Assembly: GCA_965221595.1 (NCBI GenBank)
Contig: OZ244900.1
Span: 3,348,001 to 3,412,000, forward strand
Reading direction: 5' to 3'
DNA from: JAAXGX01 sp965221595
GTDB lineage: Bacteria > Acidobacteriota > Vicinamibacteria > Vicinamibacterales > UBA8438
Length of the DNA: 64,000 nt
In this document: positions 48,864 to 58,766 of the stretch, one piece after another
Numbering within the stretch: position 1 is the stretch's first letter
Layout: every line of letters begins with the position of its first letter
The notes under the pieces: model-generated
Told to the model about the DNA's origin: nothing
Databases searched by the model: none
The model's input: only the letters and a program-made list of their open reading frames with translations
Translations under genes and position numbers: made by a program

Positions 48864-49423
48864 CGATCACCTGCCACCGGTCCGTCCGTCTCCGCCGTCC
48901 CGCCGGCCGGGCCGACCGTCGCGAGCGCCAGATCGACGCCGCGCAGCCGCTCCACCTCCACGGGGTCCTTGAGCGCCGCCAGGCCCGCGAACGTTGCACG
49001 GACCACATTGTGGGGGTTGTCGGAGCCCAGCGATTTCGTGAGGATGTTGTGGATGCCGGCCGACTCGACGACCGCGCGGACCGCACCGCCCGCGATGATC
49101 CCGGTTCCTTCGGGTGCGGGCTTCAGCAGTACGCTGCCGGCCCCGAACCGCCCGACGATGGTGTGCGGAATGGTCGTTGCCTGCAGCGGCACCCGTATGA
49201 GCGCCTTCTTCGCCGACTCGATGCCCTTCTTGATGGCCGACGGCACTTCCTTGGCCTTGCCGACCGCGAAGCCGACGTGCCCGAGGCCGTCCCCGACCAC
49301 GACCAATGCACTGAAGCTCAGGTTCTTGCCGCCCTTGACGACCTTGGTCACACGGTTGATCGACACAACCGTGTCCTTGAGGTCGAGCAACGTGGGGTCG
49401 ATCTTCGGTCGTGCCTCTCGCAT
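48860..49423 (-). CDS. rpsE: 30S ribosomal protein S5
   Basis: S5 helps translational accuracy and mRNA unwinding at the 30S entry. The product is 187 residues from ATG 49423. An in-frame TTG at 49429 would overlap the rplR stop but is less likely. It has the dsRNA-binding-like domain (VVSINRVTKVVKGGKNLSFSALVVVGDGLGHVGFAVGKAKEV), the second-domain motif GTGIIAGGAVRAVVESAGIHNILTKSLGS and a C-terminal Gly/Thr/Asp tail. Confidence 0.96.
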   Translation of the reverse strand: MREARPKIDPTLLDLKDTVVSINRVTKVVKGGKNLSFSALVVVGDGLGHVGFAVGKAKEVPSAIKKGIESAKKALIRVPLQATTIPHTIVGRFGAGSVLLKPAPEGTGIIAGGAVRAVVESAGIHNILTKSLGSDNPHNVVRATFAGLAALKDPVEVERLRGVDLALATVGPAGGTAETDGPVAGDR

Positions 49424-49425
49424 GC

Positions 49426-49800
49426 TCAAAACTCCAGGCCTGCCTCGCGGGCTCCCTCGGCCACGCTGCGCACACGTCCGTGATACAGCCGGCCGCCGCG
49501 GTCGAAGACGACCTGCTTGACGCCCTGCTCGAGCAGGCGCTCGGCCACCACGCGGCCGACCATGCTCGCGCCCGCCCTGTTGCCGCCCCGCGCGCCGTCC
49601 TCGAACCGGGCACGCACGCTGGCCTCGTGACTCGAGGCCGCAGCCAACGTGCGGCCGGCCTCGTCGTCGATCACCTGGACGCAGATGTGGGCGAGGCTCC
49701 TCGACACCGCCAGCCGCGGACGTGTCGGCGTGCCGTGGATCCGCCTGCGCTGCCGCAGCCGGATCCGGTGCCGCCGGTCCCTCTTGGTCTTGACTCTCAT
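49426..49800 (-). CDS. rplR: 50S ribosomal protein L18
   Basis: L18 binds 5S rRNA. The 124-residue product has the basic N-terminus RVKTKRDRRHRIRLRQRRRIHGTPTRPRLAVSRSLAHICVQVIDD and the C-terminal VVFDRGGRLYHGRVRSVAEGAREAGLEF. It lies 3 bp after rplF and directly upstream of rpsE. Confidence 0.97.
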   Translation of the reverse strand: MRVKTKRDRRHRIRLRQRRRIHGTPTRPRLAVSRSLAHICVQVIDDEAGRTLAAASSHEASVRARFEDGARGGNRAGASMVGRVVAERLLEQGVKQVVFDRGGRLYHGRVRSVAEGAREAGLEF

Positions 49801-49803
49801 CGA

Positions 49804-50343
49804 CTACGCCCCGGTCTTGCCGACCTTCTTCTTGAGCACCTCGCCGGTGTACCGAATGCCCTTCTGCTTGTAGGGGTCCGGCTTCCGCAGGCTGCGCAGA
49901 TCGGCGGCCACCTGCCCGACCTGCTGGCGGTCGATGCCGGTGACGGTGATGTGGTTCTGCTTCTCCACCGAGATGTCGATGCCGCTCGGGATGGGGAACC
50001 TCACCGGATGCGAGTACCCGAGAGATAGGACGACCTCCGACCCCGACACCTCGGCGCGATAGCCGATGCCGACGATGTCGAGCTCCTTGGTGAAGCCCTG
50101 CGAGACGCCGTGCACGGCATTCGCCACCAGGCTCCGCGCCAGACCGTGGAACTTCGCCAGCGACCGGTCGTTTTCGCGCACCGGCAACGCCGAGAGCCTG
50201 CCGTCGGCCAGCTCGAAGCGCACCCCGGGCGGCACAGGTTGCCGGAGCCGGCCCTTCGGTCCCTGCACCTCCACGGTGTCAGCCCCGACGGTGACCTTGA
50301 CGCCGTCCGGAATGGGAATCGGCTGCTTGCCTACCCGCGACAT
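49804..50343 (-). CDS. rplF: 50S ribosomal protein L6
   Basis: The 179-residue product has two L6 repeats, starting MSRVGKQPIPIPDGVKVTV and ending in DLRSLRKPDPYKQKGIRYTGEVLKKKVGKTG. L6 supports the sarcin-ricin loop and factor-binding region of the 50S subunit. It follows rpsH by 27 bp. Confidence 0.97.
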   Translation of the reverse strand: MSRVGKQPIPIPDGVKVTVGADTVEVQGPKGRLRQPVPPGVRFELADGRLSALPVRENDRSLAKFHGLARSLVANAVHGVSQGFTKELDIVGIGYRAEVSGSEVVLSLGYSHPVRFPIPSGIDISVEKQNHITVTGIDRQQVGQVAADLRSLRKPDPYKQKGIRYTGEVLKKKVGKTGA

Positions 50344-50370
50344 GGATGCACCCTGGCCTGCGATCGGCCG

Positions 50371-50781
50371 CTACCAGACATTGCACAGCACCTCGCCGCC
50401 CACGCCCGCCTTGGCGGCGTCACGACCGGTCATGACGCCCCGTGAGGTGGTGAGAATGCTCGTTCCCAGCCCGGCCAGCACCGGCGGGGCCTTGTCACGC
50501 GCGAAGTACACGCGCCTGCCGGGCCGACTGACGCGCTCCAGACCGGAGAGCACGCGCTGGCCGCCGGGACCGTACTTCAACACGATGCGAATCATCTTTC
50601 TGGGCTGCGTGCCCCGACGACCGGGCACCTCGACGATCTTGAATCCCTGAACATACCCCTCACTCTGGAGGATCCGCGCAATCTCGACCTTCAGCCTCGA
50701 CAGCGGCACGTCGACGCGCAGATGCCGGCTCGACGTCGCGTTCCGGATCCTCGACAGCATGTCAGCAATCTGATCAGGCAT
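50371..50781 (-). CDS. rpsH: 30S ribosomal protein S8
   Basis: S8 binds helix 21 of 16S rRNA and, in E. coli, represses the spc operon. The 136-residue product has DQIADMLSRIRNATSSRHLRVDVPLSRLKVEIARIL and the C-terminal ILTTSRGVMTGRDAAKAGVGGEVLCNVW. The rpsN gene is upstream by 41 bp. Confidence 0.97.
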   Translation of the reverse strand: MPDQIADMLSRIRNATSSRHLRVDVPLSRLKVEIARILQSEGYVQGFKIVEVPGRRGTQPRKMIRIVLKYGPGGQRVLSGLERVSRPGRRVYFARDKAPPVLAGLGTSILTTSRGVMTGRDAAKAGVGGEVLCNVW

Positions 50782-50822
50782 AGGCCTTCGATATCTCCCG
50801 TCTCACCCGACCACCCCGCCGC

Positions 50823-51008
50823 CTACCAGCTGCTCTTCGTCACGCCCGCGATCTCGCCCTCGAGAGCGAGTTTCCGAAAACAGAGACGGCAGAGCGCGAA
50901 CTTGCGCAGGTACCCGCGGGGCCGGCCGCAAACCCTACAGCGGTTGCGCCCGCGAACCCTGAACTTCGGCGGCTTGAGCTCCTTGACCTTCTTAGCAATC
51001 GTCGACAT
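50823..51008 (-). CDS. rpsN: 30S ribosomal protein S14, zinc type
   Basis: The 61-residue product is the short zinc-binding S14 with CRVCGRPRG and LCRLCFRK (CxxC...CxxC). It ends GVTKSSW as in most type Z proteins. Together with the zinc forms of S4, L24 and L36 here, this suggests the organism keeps the zinc-dependent set in its main operon. Confidence 0.97.
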   Translation of the reverse strand: MSTIAKKVKELKPPKFRVRGRNRCRVCGRPRGYLRKFALCRLCFRKLALEGEIAGVTKSSW

Positions 51009-51042
51009 GGTGATTCGTCATCGGCGGCCCGCGGGCCGCGCG

Positions 51043-51585
51043 TCAGCTCGCCCGAAAGGGCATGCCCAGCAACTGCAGCAACCTGCGTCCCTCGCCGTCG
51101 GTCGTGGCCGTCGTTACGACCGACACGTTCATCCCGCGCGACTGATCGACCTTCATATAGTCGATCTCGAGAAAGATCAGCTGGTCGCGGAGACCGAGCG
51201 TGTAGTTGCCGCGACCGTCGAACCCGTCCGGGGAAATGCCGCGGAAGTCTCGCACGCGGGGCAATGCGATCGAGATGAGGCGATCGAGGAACTCGAACAT
51301 CCGCTCACCGCGTAGCGTCACCATCGAGCCGATCGCCATGCCCTGCCGCAACTTGAACGCGGCAACCGACTTGCGCGCACGGGTGGTCACCGGCCGTTGC
51401 CCCGTGATCCGCGTCAGCTCGTCCGCCGCGGCGTCGATGAGCTTCGGGTTCTGCGTGGCCTCGCCGATGCCCATGTTGACGACGACCCGCTCGATCCGGG
51501 GCACGGCCATGATGGTGGTGTAGCCGAACTCCTTGCGGAGCGCCGGCACCACCTCGTCACGATAGCGTTCCTGCAGCCGGCTCAC
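51043..51585 (-). CDS. rplE: 50S ribosomal protein L5
   Basis: L5 binds 5S rRNA and contacts P-site tRNA. GTG 51585 gives a 180-residue product, the normal length, beginning SRLQERYRDEVVPALRKEFGYTT. It overlaps the rplX stop (GTGA). Conserved parts are PRIERVVVNMGIGEA, TGQRPVTTRARKSVAAFKLR and IDYMKVDQSRGMNVSVVTTA. Confidence 0.97.
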   Translation of the reverse strand: MSRLQERYRDEVVPALRKEFGYTTIMAVPRIERVVVNMGIGEATQNPKLIDAAADELTRITGQRPVTTRARKSVAAFKLRQGMAIGSMVTLRGERMFEFLDRLISIALPRVRDFRGISPDGFDGRGNYTLGLRDQLIFLEIDYMKVDQSRGMNVSVVTTATTDGEGRRLLQLLGMPFRAS

Positions 51586-51914
51586 TTGTCCACCGCCCCG
51601 TCGCACTTGCGACAGACGCGTATCTTCCGTCCGTCGCCGAGCAGCTGGCGCCCGACGCGCGTCGGCGCACCGCACTCCGGACAGATGATCTGCACGTTCG
51701 ACGCGTGCACGGAGCCCTCCCTCTCGACGATGCCGCCCTTGATGTTGCGCTGCGGATTCGGCCGCGTGTGCCGCTTGACGAAGTTGACCCCTTCGATCAC
51801 GAGGCGGTTGCGGCGGGGCAGCACCTTCAGCACGCGGCCGCGCTTGCCGCGGTCCTTGCCGGAGACGACGACCACGTTGTCGTTCTTCCGCACGGGGGTC
51901 TGCAGTCTGGACAT
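51582..51914 (-). CDS. rplX: 50S ribosomal protein L24
   Basis: L24 initiates 50S assembly. The 110-residue product has the KOW motif NDNVVVVSGKDRGKRGRVLKVLPRRNRLVIEGVN. Its C-terminal half has two cysteine pairs (CPEC, CRKC), a zinc-binding form. It follows rplN by 13 bp. Confidence 0.97.
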   Translation of the reverse strand: MSRLQTPVRKNDNVVVVSGKDRGKRGRVLKVLPRRNRLVIEGVNFVKRHTRPNPQRNIKGGIVEREGSVHASNVQIICPECGAPTRVGRQLLGDGRKIRVCRKCDGAVDK

Positions 51915-51927
51915 CGTTCCGATCGCC

Positions 51928-52296
51928 TCACAACACTTCCGGCGCCAGCGAGATGATCTTCATGAATTTCCGCTCGCGCAGCTCGCGGGCCACGGGCCCG
52001 AAGACACGGGTTCCGATCGGCTCGTTCTGCTCGTTGACCAGCACCGCGGCGTTTCGGTCGAACCGGATGTAGCTGCCGTCCCGCCGCCGGTGCTCCTTGT
52101 GGGTCCTGACGATGACCGCCCGCACCACCTGGCCCTTCTTGACGGCCGAGGCCGGCGTGGCCTCCTTGACCGCGGCCGTAACGAGGTCTCCCAGCCCGGC
52201 GTAGCGCCCGGTCGCCCCGCCCAGCGGATTGATGACCGCAATCTTCCGCGCCCCGGAATTGTCCGCGACGTCCAGCACCGACTGCATCTGAATCAT
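51928..52296 (-). CDS. rplN: 50S ribosomal protein L14
   Basis: The 122-residue product starts MIQMQSVLDVADNSGARKIAVI and ends RELRERKFMKIISLAPEVL, the L14 ends. L14 contacts the 30S subunit at bridge B8 and the silencing factor RsfS. It follows rpsQ by 29 bp. Confidence 0.97.
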   Translation of the reverse strand: MIQMQSVLDVADNSGARKIAVINPLGGATGRYAGLGDLVTAAVKEATPASAVKKGQVVRAVIVRTHKEHRRRDGSYIRFDRNAAVLVNEQNEPIGTRVFGPVARELRERKFMKIISLAPEVL

Positions 52297-52325
52297 GACG
52301 CGCCCGTCCGATCACACCGTACCGA

Positions 52326-52580
52326 TCACACCACCCGGGCCCGCTCGACGACCCGCACGACGACGAACCGCTTGCGGCGGCTGAGCGGCCGGGACTCGAC
52401 CATGGCCACGCGGTCGCCGACCTTCAGGCTGTTCGACTCGTCTTGCGCCATGAATCTCGTCGTGCGCCGGCGAATCTTGCCGTACACGTTGTCCCGCACC
52501 CGGCGCTCCACGGCGACGATGACGCCCTTGTCCAGCTTGTCGCGGACCACGACGCCGACCACCTCTCTCTTGTTGGCCAT
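52326..52580 (-). CDS. rpsQ: 30S ribosomal protein S17
   Basis: The 84-residue OB-fold product has VGVVVRDKLDKGVIVAVERRVRDNVYGKIRRRTTRFMAQDE, the S17 signature. S17 is a primary binder of the 5' domain of 16S rRNA. It lies 3 bp after rpmC. Confidence 0.97.
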   Translation of the reverse strand: MANKREVVGVVVRDKLDKGVIVAVERRVRDNVYGKIRRRTTRFMAQDESNSLKVGDRVAMVESRPLSRRKRFVVVRVVERARVV

Positions 52581-52583
52581 CGC

Positions 52584-52832
52584 TCAGTCTTCTCCGCCGC
52601 CGCCGCCGTCGCCGGCGGTCTCCGCGGTCTCGACCGCCGCCGCCAGCTCGCGTTCGCGCAGCAGGGTCTTCACACGCGCCCGCTCGCGCCGCAGCTCGCG
52701 CATCTTGTTCGACGCGTCGGTCTGGCCCATCGACCTCTGTATGCGCAGCCGAAACACCTGGTCGTCGAGCTCGCCCACGCGCTGCTGCAGATCTTCGGTG
52801 CCCAGCTCGCGCAGCTCGTCGATACCCGTCAT
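52584..52832 (-). CDS. rpmC: 50S ribosomal protein L29
   Basis: L29 lies at the tunnel exit where SRP and trigger factor dock. The 82-residue product has ELRELGTEDLQQRVGELDDQVFRLRIQRSMGQ and continues past the usual length with an Ala/Glu segment and a GDGGGGGED tail. The ATG overlaps the rplP stop (ATGA). Confidence 0.95.
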   Translation of the reverse strand: MTGIDELRELGTEDLQQRVGELDDQVFRLRIQRSMGQTDASNKMRELRRERARVKTLLRERELAAAVETAETAGDGGGGGED

Positions 52833-53254
52833 GAACCGTCACCCACGCCGAACCGCCGCGTGAACTTCGTCGGTATCGGCAGCTTGGCCGCCGCCAGCCG
52901 CATGGCGTGCTCCGCGTCGCCGGCGCTCACACCCTCCATCTCGAACAGGATGCGGCCCGGACGCACCACGGCCACCCACTGTTCCGGCGCGCCCTTGCCC
53001 TTGCCCATGCGGGTTTCCTGCGGCTTCTTCGTGATCGGCTTGTCCGGAAAGATCCGCACCCAGATCTTGCCGCCGCGCTTGACGGCGCGCGTCATGGCTA
53101 CACGGGCCGCCTCGATCTGCCGATCGGTCATCCAGCACGATTCGAGGGCCTTCAGCCCGTAGTCGCCGAACGAGACGGCCGACCCGCGCCAGGCCTTGCC
53201 GACCATGCGCCCCCGATGCTGCTTCCGATACTTGACCTTCTTCGGCATCAACAT
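52829..53254 (-). CDS. rplP: 50S ribosomal protein L16
   Basis: The 141-residue product starts MLMPKKVKYRKQHRGRMVGKAWRG and contains RVFPDKPITKKP-like IRIFPDKPITKKPQETRMGKGKGAPEQ. L16 organises the A-site tRNA region of the 50S subunit. ATG 53254 was preferred to 53248 because MLMPK is the family start. rpsC lies 19 bp upstream. Confidence 0.96.
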   Translation of the reverse strand: MLMPKKVKYRKQHRGRMVGKAWRGSAVSFGDYGLKALESCWMTDRQIEAARVAMTRAVKRGGKIWVRIFPDKPITKKPQETRMGKGKGAPEQWVAVVRPGRILFEMEGVSAGDAEHAMRLAAAKLPIPTKFTRRFGVGDGS

Positions 53255-53273
53255 GGCGATTCCCCACGGACGG

Positions 53274-53951
53274 CTAGAGGCGGCCGCGACGCGGCGCGCG
53301 GTAGTCTTCCTCGCGGCTGGTCTGCGGCTCGAGCCGCTCGCCCTTGTAGAGCCAAACCTTCACGCCGATGGCGCCGTACGTCGTGCGCGCCTCGCCGAAC
53401 CCGTAGTCGATGTCGGCCCGCAGAGTCTGCAGCGGGAGCTGTCCGTGCAGGTACCACTCCGAGCGCGCGATCTCGGCGCCGTTGAGACGTCCGCCCACCC
53501 GCACCTTGATGCCGCGCGCGCCGAAGCGCAGCGCCGACTCGACCGCCTTGCGCATGGCGCGGCGAAACGCGACGCGCTTCTCGAGCTGCAGTGCCACCGA
53601 CTCGCTGATGAGCTGCGCGTCGAGCTCCGGTTTCTGAATCTCCTGGATGTTGATGAACACATCACGGTTGGTGCGCTTCTGAATGTCGGTCTTCAGCTTG
53701 TCGACCTCCGTGCCCTTGCGCCCGATGATGATGCCCGGGCGCGACGTGTGGATGTCGAGCTTCAGCTTGTTGGCGGCGCGCTCGATCTCGATCTTGGACA
53801 CGCCGGCATGGGAAAACCGTTTCTTGAGGTCCTTCTTCAGGGACAGATCCTCGTGAAGGAGCTTGGCATAGTCCCGGTCCGCGTACCAGCGCGAGCGCCA
53901 CGTCTTGTTGAAGCCGAGGCGAAATCCGTACGGGTGAACCTTCTGTCCCAT
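53274..53951 (-). CDS. rpsC: 30S ribosomal protein S3
   Basis: S3 forms part of the mRNA entry helicase. The 225-residue product has MGQKVHPYGFRLGFNKTWRSRWYAD, a KH domain with RPGIIIGRKGTEVDKL and the C-terminal GRLNGAEIARSEWYLHGQLPLQTLRADIDYGFGEA. It lies 15 bp after rplV. Confidence 0.97.
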   Translation of the reverse strand: MGQKVHPYGFRLGFNKTWRSRWYADRDYAKLLHEDLSLKKDLKKRFSHAGVSKIEIERAANKLKLDIHTSRPGIIIGRKGTEVDKLKTDIQKRTNRDVFINIQEIQKPELDAQLISESVALQLEKRVAFRRAMRKAVESALRFGARGIKVRVGGRLNGAEIARSEWYLHGQLPLQTLRADIDYGFGEARTTYGAIGVKVWLYKGERLEPQTSREEDYRAPRRGRL

Positions 53952-53966
53952 GCTCGAACCTGTCTC

Positions 53967-54356
53967 CTACGATTGCAGCGGCGCGTCGGTGGCCGGCACG
54001 CTGGTCACGGTCTCCGGCTTCTCGCACACGGTCACGGTCAGGTGCGAGGTCCGCTTGGTGATCCGGAACGCGCGGCCCATGGGCGCCGGGCGGATGCGCT
54101 TGAGCGACGGCCCCTGATTGGCGTAGCATTCGCGCACGTACAGCCGGTCCGTGTCCCCGCTCGCACCGTCCTTCTGCTGCGCGTTGGCCACGGCCGACCG
54201 CAGCACCTTCGCGATGTCCCGCGCGACGCCCTTGCGGGTGAAGCGGAGCGTGGCCAGGGCGCTGTCGACCGTCCGCCCGCGAATGAGGTCCATCACAAGC
54301 TTCGCCTTCTGCGCCGACGTGCGGACGTAGCGCGCGGTGGCGCGGCCCTCGATCAT
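53967..54356 (-). CDS. rplV: 50S ribosomal protein L22
   Basis: L22 lines the peptide tunnel with its beta-hairpin. The 129-residue product starts MIEGRATARYVRTSAQKAKLVMDLIRGR and holds the hairpin region RIRPAPMGRAFRITKRTSHLTVTV. Length is slightly above average because of the TVTSVPATDAPLQS tail. ATG 54356 overlaps the rpsS stop. Confidence 0.96.
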   Translation of the reverse strand: MIEGRATARYVRTSAQKAKLVMDLIRGRTVDSALATLRFTRKGVARDIAKVLRSAVANAQQKDGASGDTDRLYVRECYANQGPSLKRIRPAPMGRAFRITKRTSHLTVTVCEKPETVTSVPATDAPLQS

Positions 54357-54649
54357 CGCCCGCCCCGCGCCACGGATGCGACCTTCTCGCCGCGGCCCGT
54401 GTGGCCCCGGAACAGACGGGTCGGCGCGAACTCCCCGAGCTTGTGCCCCACCATGTTCTCGCTGACGTAGACCGGCACGAACTTCTTTCCGTTGTGGACG
54501 GCAATCGTGTGCCCGATCATCTCCGGCACCACGGTCGACCGTCGCGACCACGTCTTGATCACCTTCCGCTCGTCGTCGCGGTTCAGCACCTCGATCTTCT
54601 CGAGGAGCGGAATGTCGACGAAAGGTCCCTTCTTCAGCGATCGGCTCAT
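54353..54649 (-). CDS. rpsS: 30S ribosomal protein S19
   Basis: The 98-residue product starts MSRSLKKGPFVDIPLLEKIEVLN and has TWSRRSTVVPEMIGHTIAVHNGKKFVPVYV, the S19 core that pairs with S13 in the 30S head. ATG 54649 was chosen as the family start; the open frame upstream is out-of-frame rplB sequence. Confidence 0.96.
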   Translation of the reverse strand: MSRSLKKGPFVDIPLLEKIEVLNRDDERKVIKTWSRRSTVVPEMIGHTIAVHNGKKFVPVYVSENMVGHKLGEFAPTRLFRGHTGRGEKVASVARGGR

Positions 54650-54663
54650 CGCGGCAGCTCCCG

Positions 54664-55500
54664 TCACCTCGAACGCTTGCGCTTCTTGCGCTGCAGGATG
54701 AACCGGTCCGACGGCTTCCGGCGGCGCGTCTTGTAGCCCTTCGCCGGCTGGCCCCACGGCGACACCGGATGACGGCCGCCTGCCGCATGACCCTCGCCGC
54801 CACCCAGCGGGTGGTCGACCGGATTCATCGAGTTGCCGCAGACGTGCGGCCGCTTGCCGCGCCAACGGTTCCGGCCGGCCTTGCCGATCGACACGTTGCC
54901 GTGATCGACGTTGCCGACCTGACCCACCGTGGCCAGCGCGTCCGGCGGCACGAGCCGCGTCTCGCCGGACGGCAGCTTGACGGTCACGTGCTTGCCGTCC
55001 TTGGCCACGACCTGCACGGCCGACCCGGCGCTGCGGGCGATCTGCCCGCCCTTGCCCGGACGCAGCTCCACGTTGTGCACCTGCGTCCCGAGCGGCATGT
55101 TCCGGAGCGGCAGCGCGTTGCCGGGCAGGATATCGGTCTTCTCGTCGGCAATCACCGTGTCGCCGACCTTCAGGCCGACCGGGTGCAGGATGTAGCGCTT
55201 CTCGCCGTCGGCATACGCCACCAGCGCGATGCGCGCCGACCGGTTGGGATCATACTCGACGGTCGCCACGCGCCCCGGCACACCCCGTTTGTCCCGCCGG
55301 AAGTCGATGACCCGGTAGGCACGCTTGTGGCCGCCCCCGCGCCACCACAAGGACACTTCGCCGCGGTTGTTCCGCCCGCCCGACTTCTTGAGCGGCTTCG
55401 TCAGCGGCCGATACGGCCGGTCCGTCGTGATCTCGTCGAAATCGTGAGCGGACTGAAACCGCCGACCGGCCGACGTCGGCTTGTACCTGCGAATCGCCAT
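54664..55500 (-). CDS. rplB: 50S ribosomal protein L2
   Basis: L2 is needed for subunit association and peptidyl transfer. The 278-residue product starts MAIRRYKPTSAGRRFQS and has GRNNRGEVSLWWRGGGHKRAYRVIDF. The catalytically implicated His is in GGEGHAAGGRHPVSPWG, and the protein ends RKRSR. It lies 52 bp after rplW. Confidence 0.98.
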   Translation of the reverse strand: MAIRRYKPTSAGRRFQSAHDFDEITTDRPYRPLTKPLKKSGGRNNRGEVSLWWRGGGHKRAYRVIDFRRDKRGVPGRVATVEYDPNRSARIALVAYADGEKRYILHPVGLKVGDTVIADEKTDILPGNALPLRNMPLGTQVHNVELRPGKGGQIARSAGSAVQVVAKDGKHVTVKLPSGETRLVPPDALATVGQVGNVDHGNVSIGKAGRNRWRGKRPHVCGNSMNPVDHPLGGGEGHAAGGRHPVSPWGQPAKGYKTRRRKPSDRFILQRKKRKRSR

Positions 55501-55552
55501 CGTTCGCCCTCACCAGTCCGCAGCGCCACAAGCTGCCAAGTTCCGCCTCCGT

Positions 55553-55843
55553 CTATGTCCCTTCGAGGAACTCGGGGATCTTCTCCCCGGGCCGCAAACG
55601 CACGTACGCCTTCTTCCAGTCGGGCCGCTGACCGGCGAAGCGCCCCTGCCGCTTGATCTTGCCGTGCGCGATTGCGGTCCGCACCGTCGCCACCTTGGTG
55701 CCGAGCAGCTGCTCGACGGCCCGTCGGATGTCGACCTTCGTCGCGTTCATCGCCACCTCGAAGGTCACGATGCGCTTGTCGTCGAGCAGCACCGACGACT
55801 TCTCGGTCACGATCGCCCGCCGGATGACGTCCGTCTGCTTCAC
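55553..55843 (-). CDS. rplW: 50S ribosomal protein L23
   Basis: L23 is the trigger factor and SRP docking site at the tunnel exit. The 96-residue product has DVIRRAIVTEKSS and VEQLLGTKVATVRTA. The start is GTG 55843, overlapping the rplD stop (GTGA). Confidence 0.96.
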   Translation of the reverse strand: MKQTDVIRRAIVTEKSSVLLDDKRIVTFEVAMNATKVDIRRAVEQLLGTKVATVRTAIAHGKIKRQGRFAGQRPDWKKAYVRLRPGEKIPEFLEGT

Positions 55844-56463
55844 GATGCCAACACCTTTTCGAGATGGATGAACGCGTCGGCGGTGACGAACAGCCGCGGC
55901 GCCCCGGCGACGTCGCGGGCAGTCAGATGCCGGGAGCCGACGGCGCGCACGCCCGGGAGGTTCCTGACCGCCAGCGCGAGGTTCGGCTCCGGCTTCACAT
56001 CGACGAGGATCGCCCGTTCCACGCTGCCGAGCCGCCCCAGCAGCTCCAGGGCGTCCTTCGTCCGGGGCTCGTCAACTGTCAACTGGTCGACGACGGTTAC
56101 CGCACCGTCGCGGAGCTTCTGGATGAGCGCGGCCCGCAGGGCGCGGCGCACCACCTTGGCCGGCAACGCGTAGGCATAGCTGCGCGGCCGGGGACCGAAG
56201 ACGGTGCCCCCCTTGCGCCACAGCGGGTTGCGCAGCTCGCCGACGCGCGCGCGGCCGGTACCTTTCTGCCGCCACGGCTTGCGGCCCGTGCCCCGCACCT
56301 CGCCGCGCGTCTTCGTGGCATGGGTGCCGCGCCGCTCGGCGGCGTTCTGCTGCACGACCGACTCCCAGACCAGCCCCTCGTCCACCGGCCCGCCGAAGAC
56401 CTCGTCACTGAGATCGATCGAGCCGACCCTGTCGTTCTGCCCGTTGACCACATCCAGCGTCAT
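55840..56463 (-). CDS. rplD: 50S ribosomal protein L4
   Basis: L4 reaches into the tunnel and, in E. coli, represses the S10 operon. The 207-residue product has the tunnel loop ERRGTHATKTRGEVRGTGRKPWRQKGTGRARVG and the C-terminal VDVKPEPNLALAVRNLPGV. It follows rplC by 29 bp. Confidence 0.97.
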   Translation of the reverse strand: MTLDVVNGQNDRVGSIDLSDEVFGGPVDEGLVWESVVQQNAAERRGTHATKTRGEVRGTGRKPWRQKGTGRARVGELRNPLWRKGGTVFGPRPRSYAYALPAKVVRRALRAALIQKLRDGAVTVVDQLTVDEPRTKDALELLGRLGSVERAILVDVKPEPNLALAVRNLPGVRAVGSRHLTARDVAGAPRLFVTADAFIHLEKVLAS

Positions 56464-56492
56464 GTTGCGCTCTCGCCTGCCCGCGCTGCGGG

Positions 56493-57185
56493 TCAGCCTC
56501 GCTTCTTCCGCTTCTGGCCTGCCTCGTCGTGCACGGGCCGGGCGGCCTCGCGGCGCGGAGCAACCGCCCGCCGAATGACGACGTAGCCGCCCGGCGCCCC
56601 GGGCACCGCACCGCGGACGACCATCTTGTGATTTTCGGCGTCGACCTGGATGACGCGCAGGTTGCGCACCGTGACGCGGTCGCTGCCCATATGTCCCGGC
56701 GCGCGCATGCCCTTGAGCACCCGCGACGGATAGGACGACTGTCCGATCGAACCGGGCGCGCGGTGGAACATCGATCCATGGGTCGCGCGGCCACCCCCGA
56801 AGCCGTGCCGCTTGACGACGCCCTGGAAGCCGCGGCCCCGGCTCTCGCCGACCACATCGACCTGCTCGCCCGCGGCGAACAGCGAAACCAGCACCTGCTC
56901 GCCCTCCTGCGGCGTCTCGCCGCCGACCCCGACGGCCACCTCGCGCCGGATGCGGGTGGGCGGCACGTTCGCGCGCCGGTAGTGGCCGGCGACGGGCCTG
57001 GACACCCGCGCCGGGCGCTGCTCGACGAGGCCGATCTGCACCGCGTCGTAGCCGTCCCGATCGACGGTCTTGCGCTGCACGACCACGCAGGGACCGGCCT
57101 GCAGAACCGTGGCCGGCGACACCACGCCGTCGTCGCTGAATACCTGCGTCATCCCGATCTTGCGTCCGATGATCCCGGCCACCAT
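56493..57185 (-). CDS. rplC: 50S ribosomal protein L3
   Basis: L3 starts 50S assembly. From ATG 57185 the 230-residue product reads MVAGIIGRKIGMTQVFSDDG. It contains the loop GGGRATHGSMFHRAPGSIGQ, whose Gln is methylated by PrmB in some bacteria, and a basic Ala/Arg tail. It follows rpsJ by 20 bp. Confidence 0.97.
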   Translation of the reverse strand: MVAGIIGRKIGMTQVFSDDGVVSPATVLQAGPCVVVQRKTVDRDGYDAVQIGLVEQRPARVSRPVAGHYRRANVPPTRIRREVAVGVGGETPQEGEQVLVSLFAAGEQVDVVGESRGRGFQGVVKRHGFGGGRATHGSMFHRAPGSIGQSSYPSRVLKGMRAPGHMGSDRVTVRNLRVIQVDAENHKMVVRGAVPGAPGGYVVIRRAVAPRREAARPVHDEAGQKRKKRG

Positions 57186-57205
57186 GACTTCGTCCCGCCC
57201 GGCTC

Positions 57206-57538
<333 letters not shown>

Positions 57539-57567
57539 CGTCGTCTCTCCTCCGCGCGCGGGTCCGG

Positions 57568-58755
<1,188 letters not shown>

Positions 58756-58766
58756 CAGTCATGCCC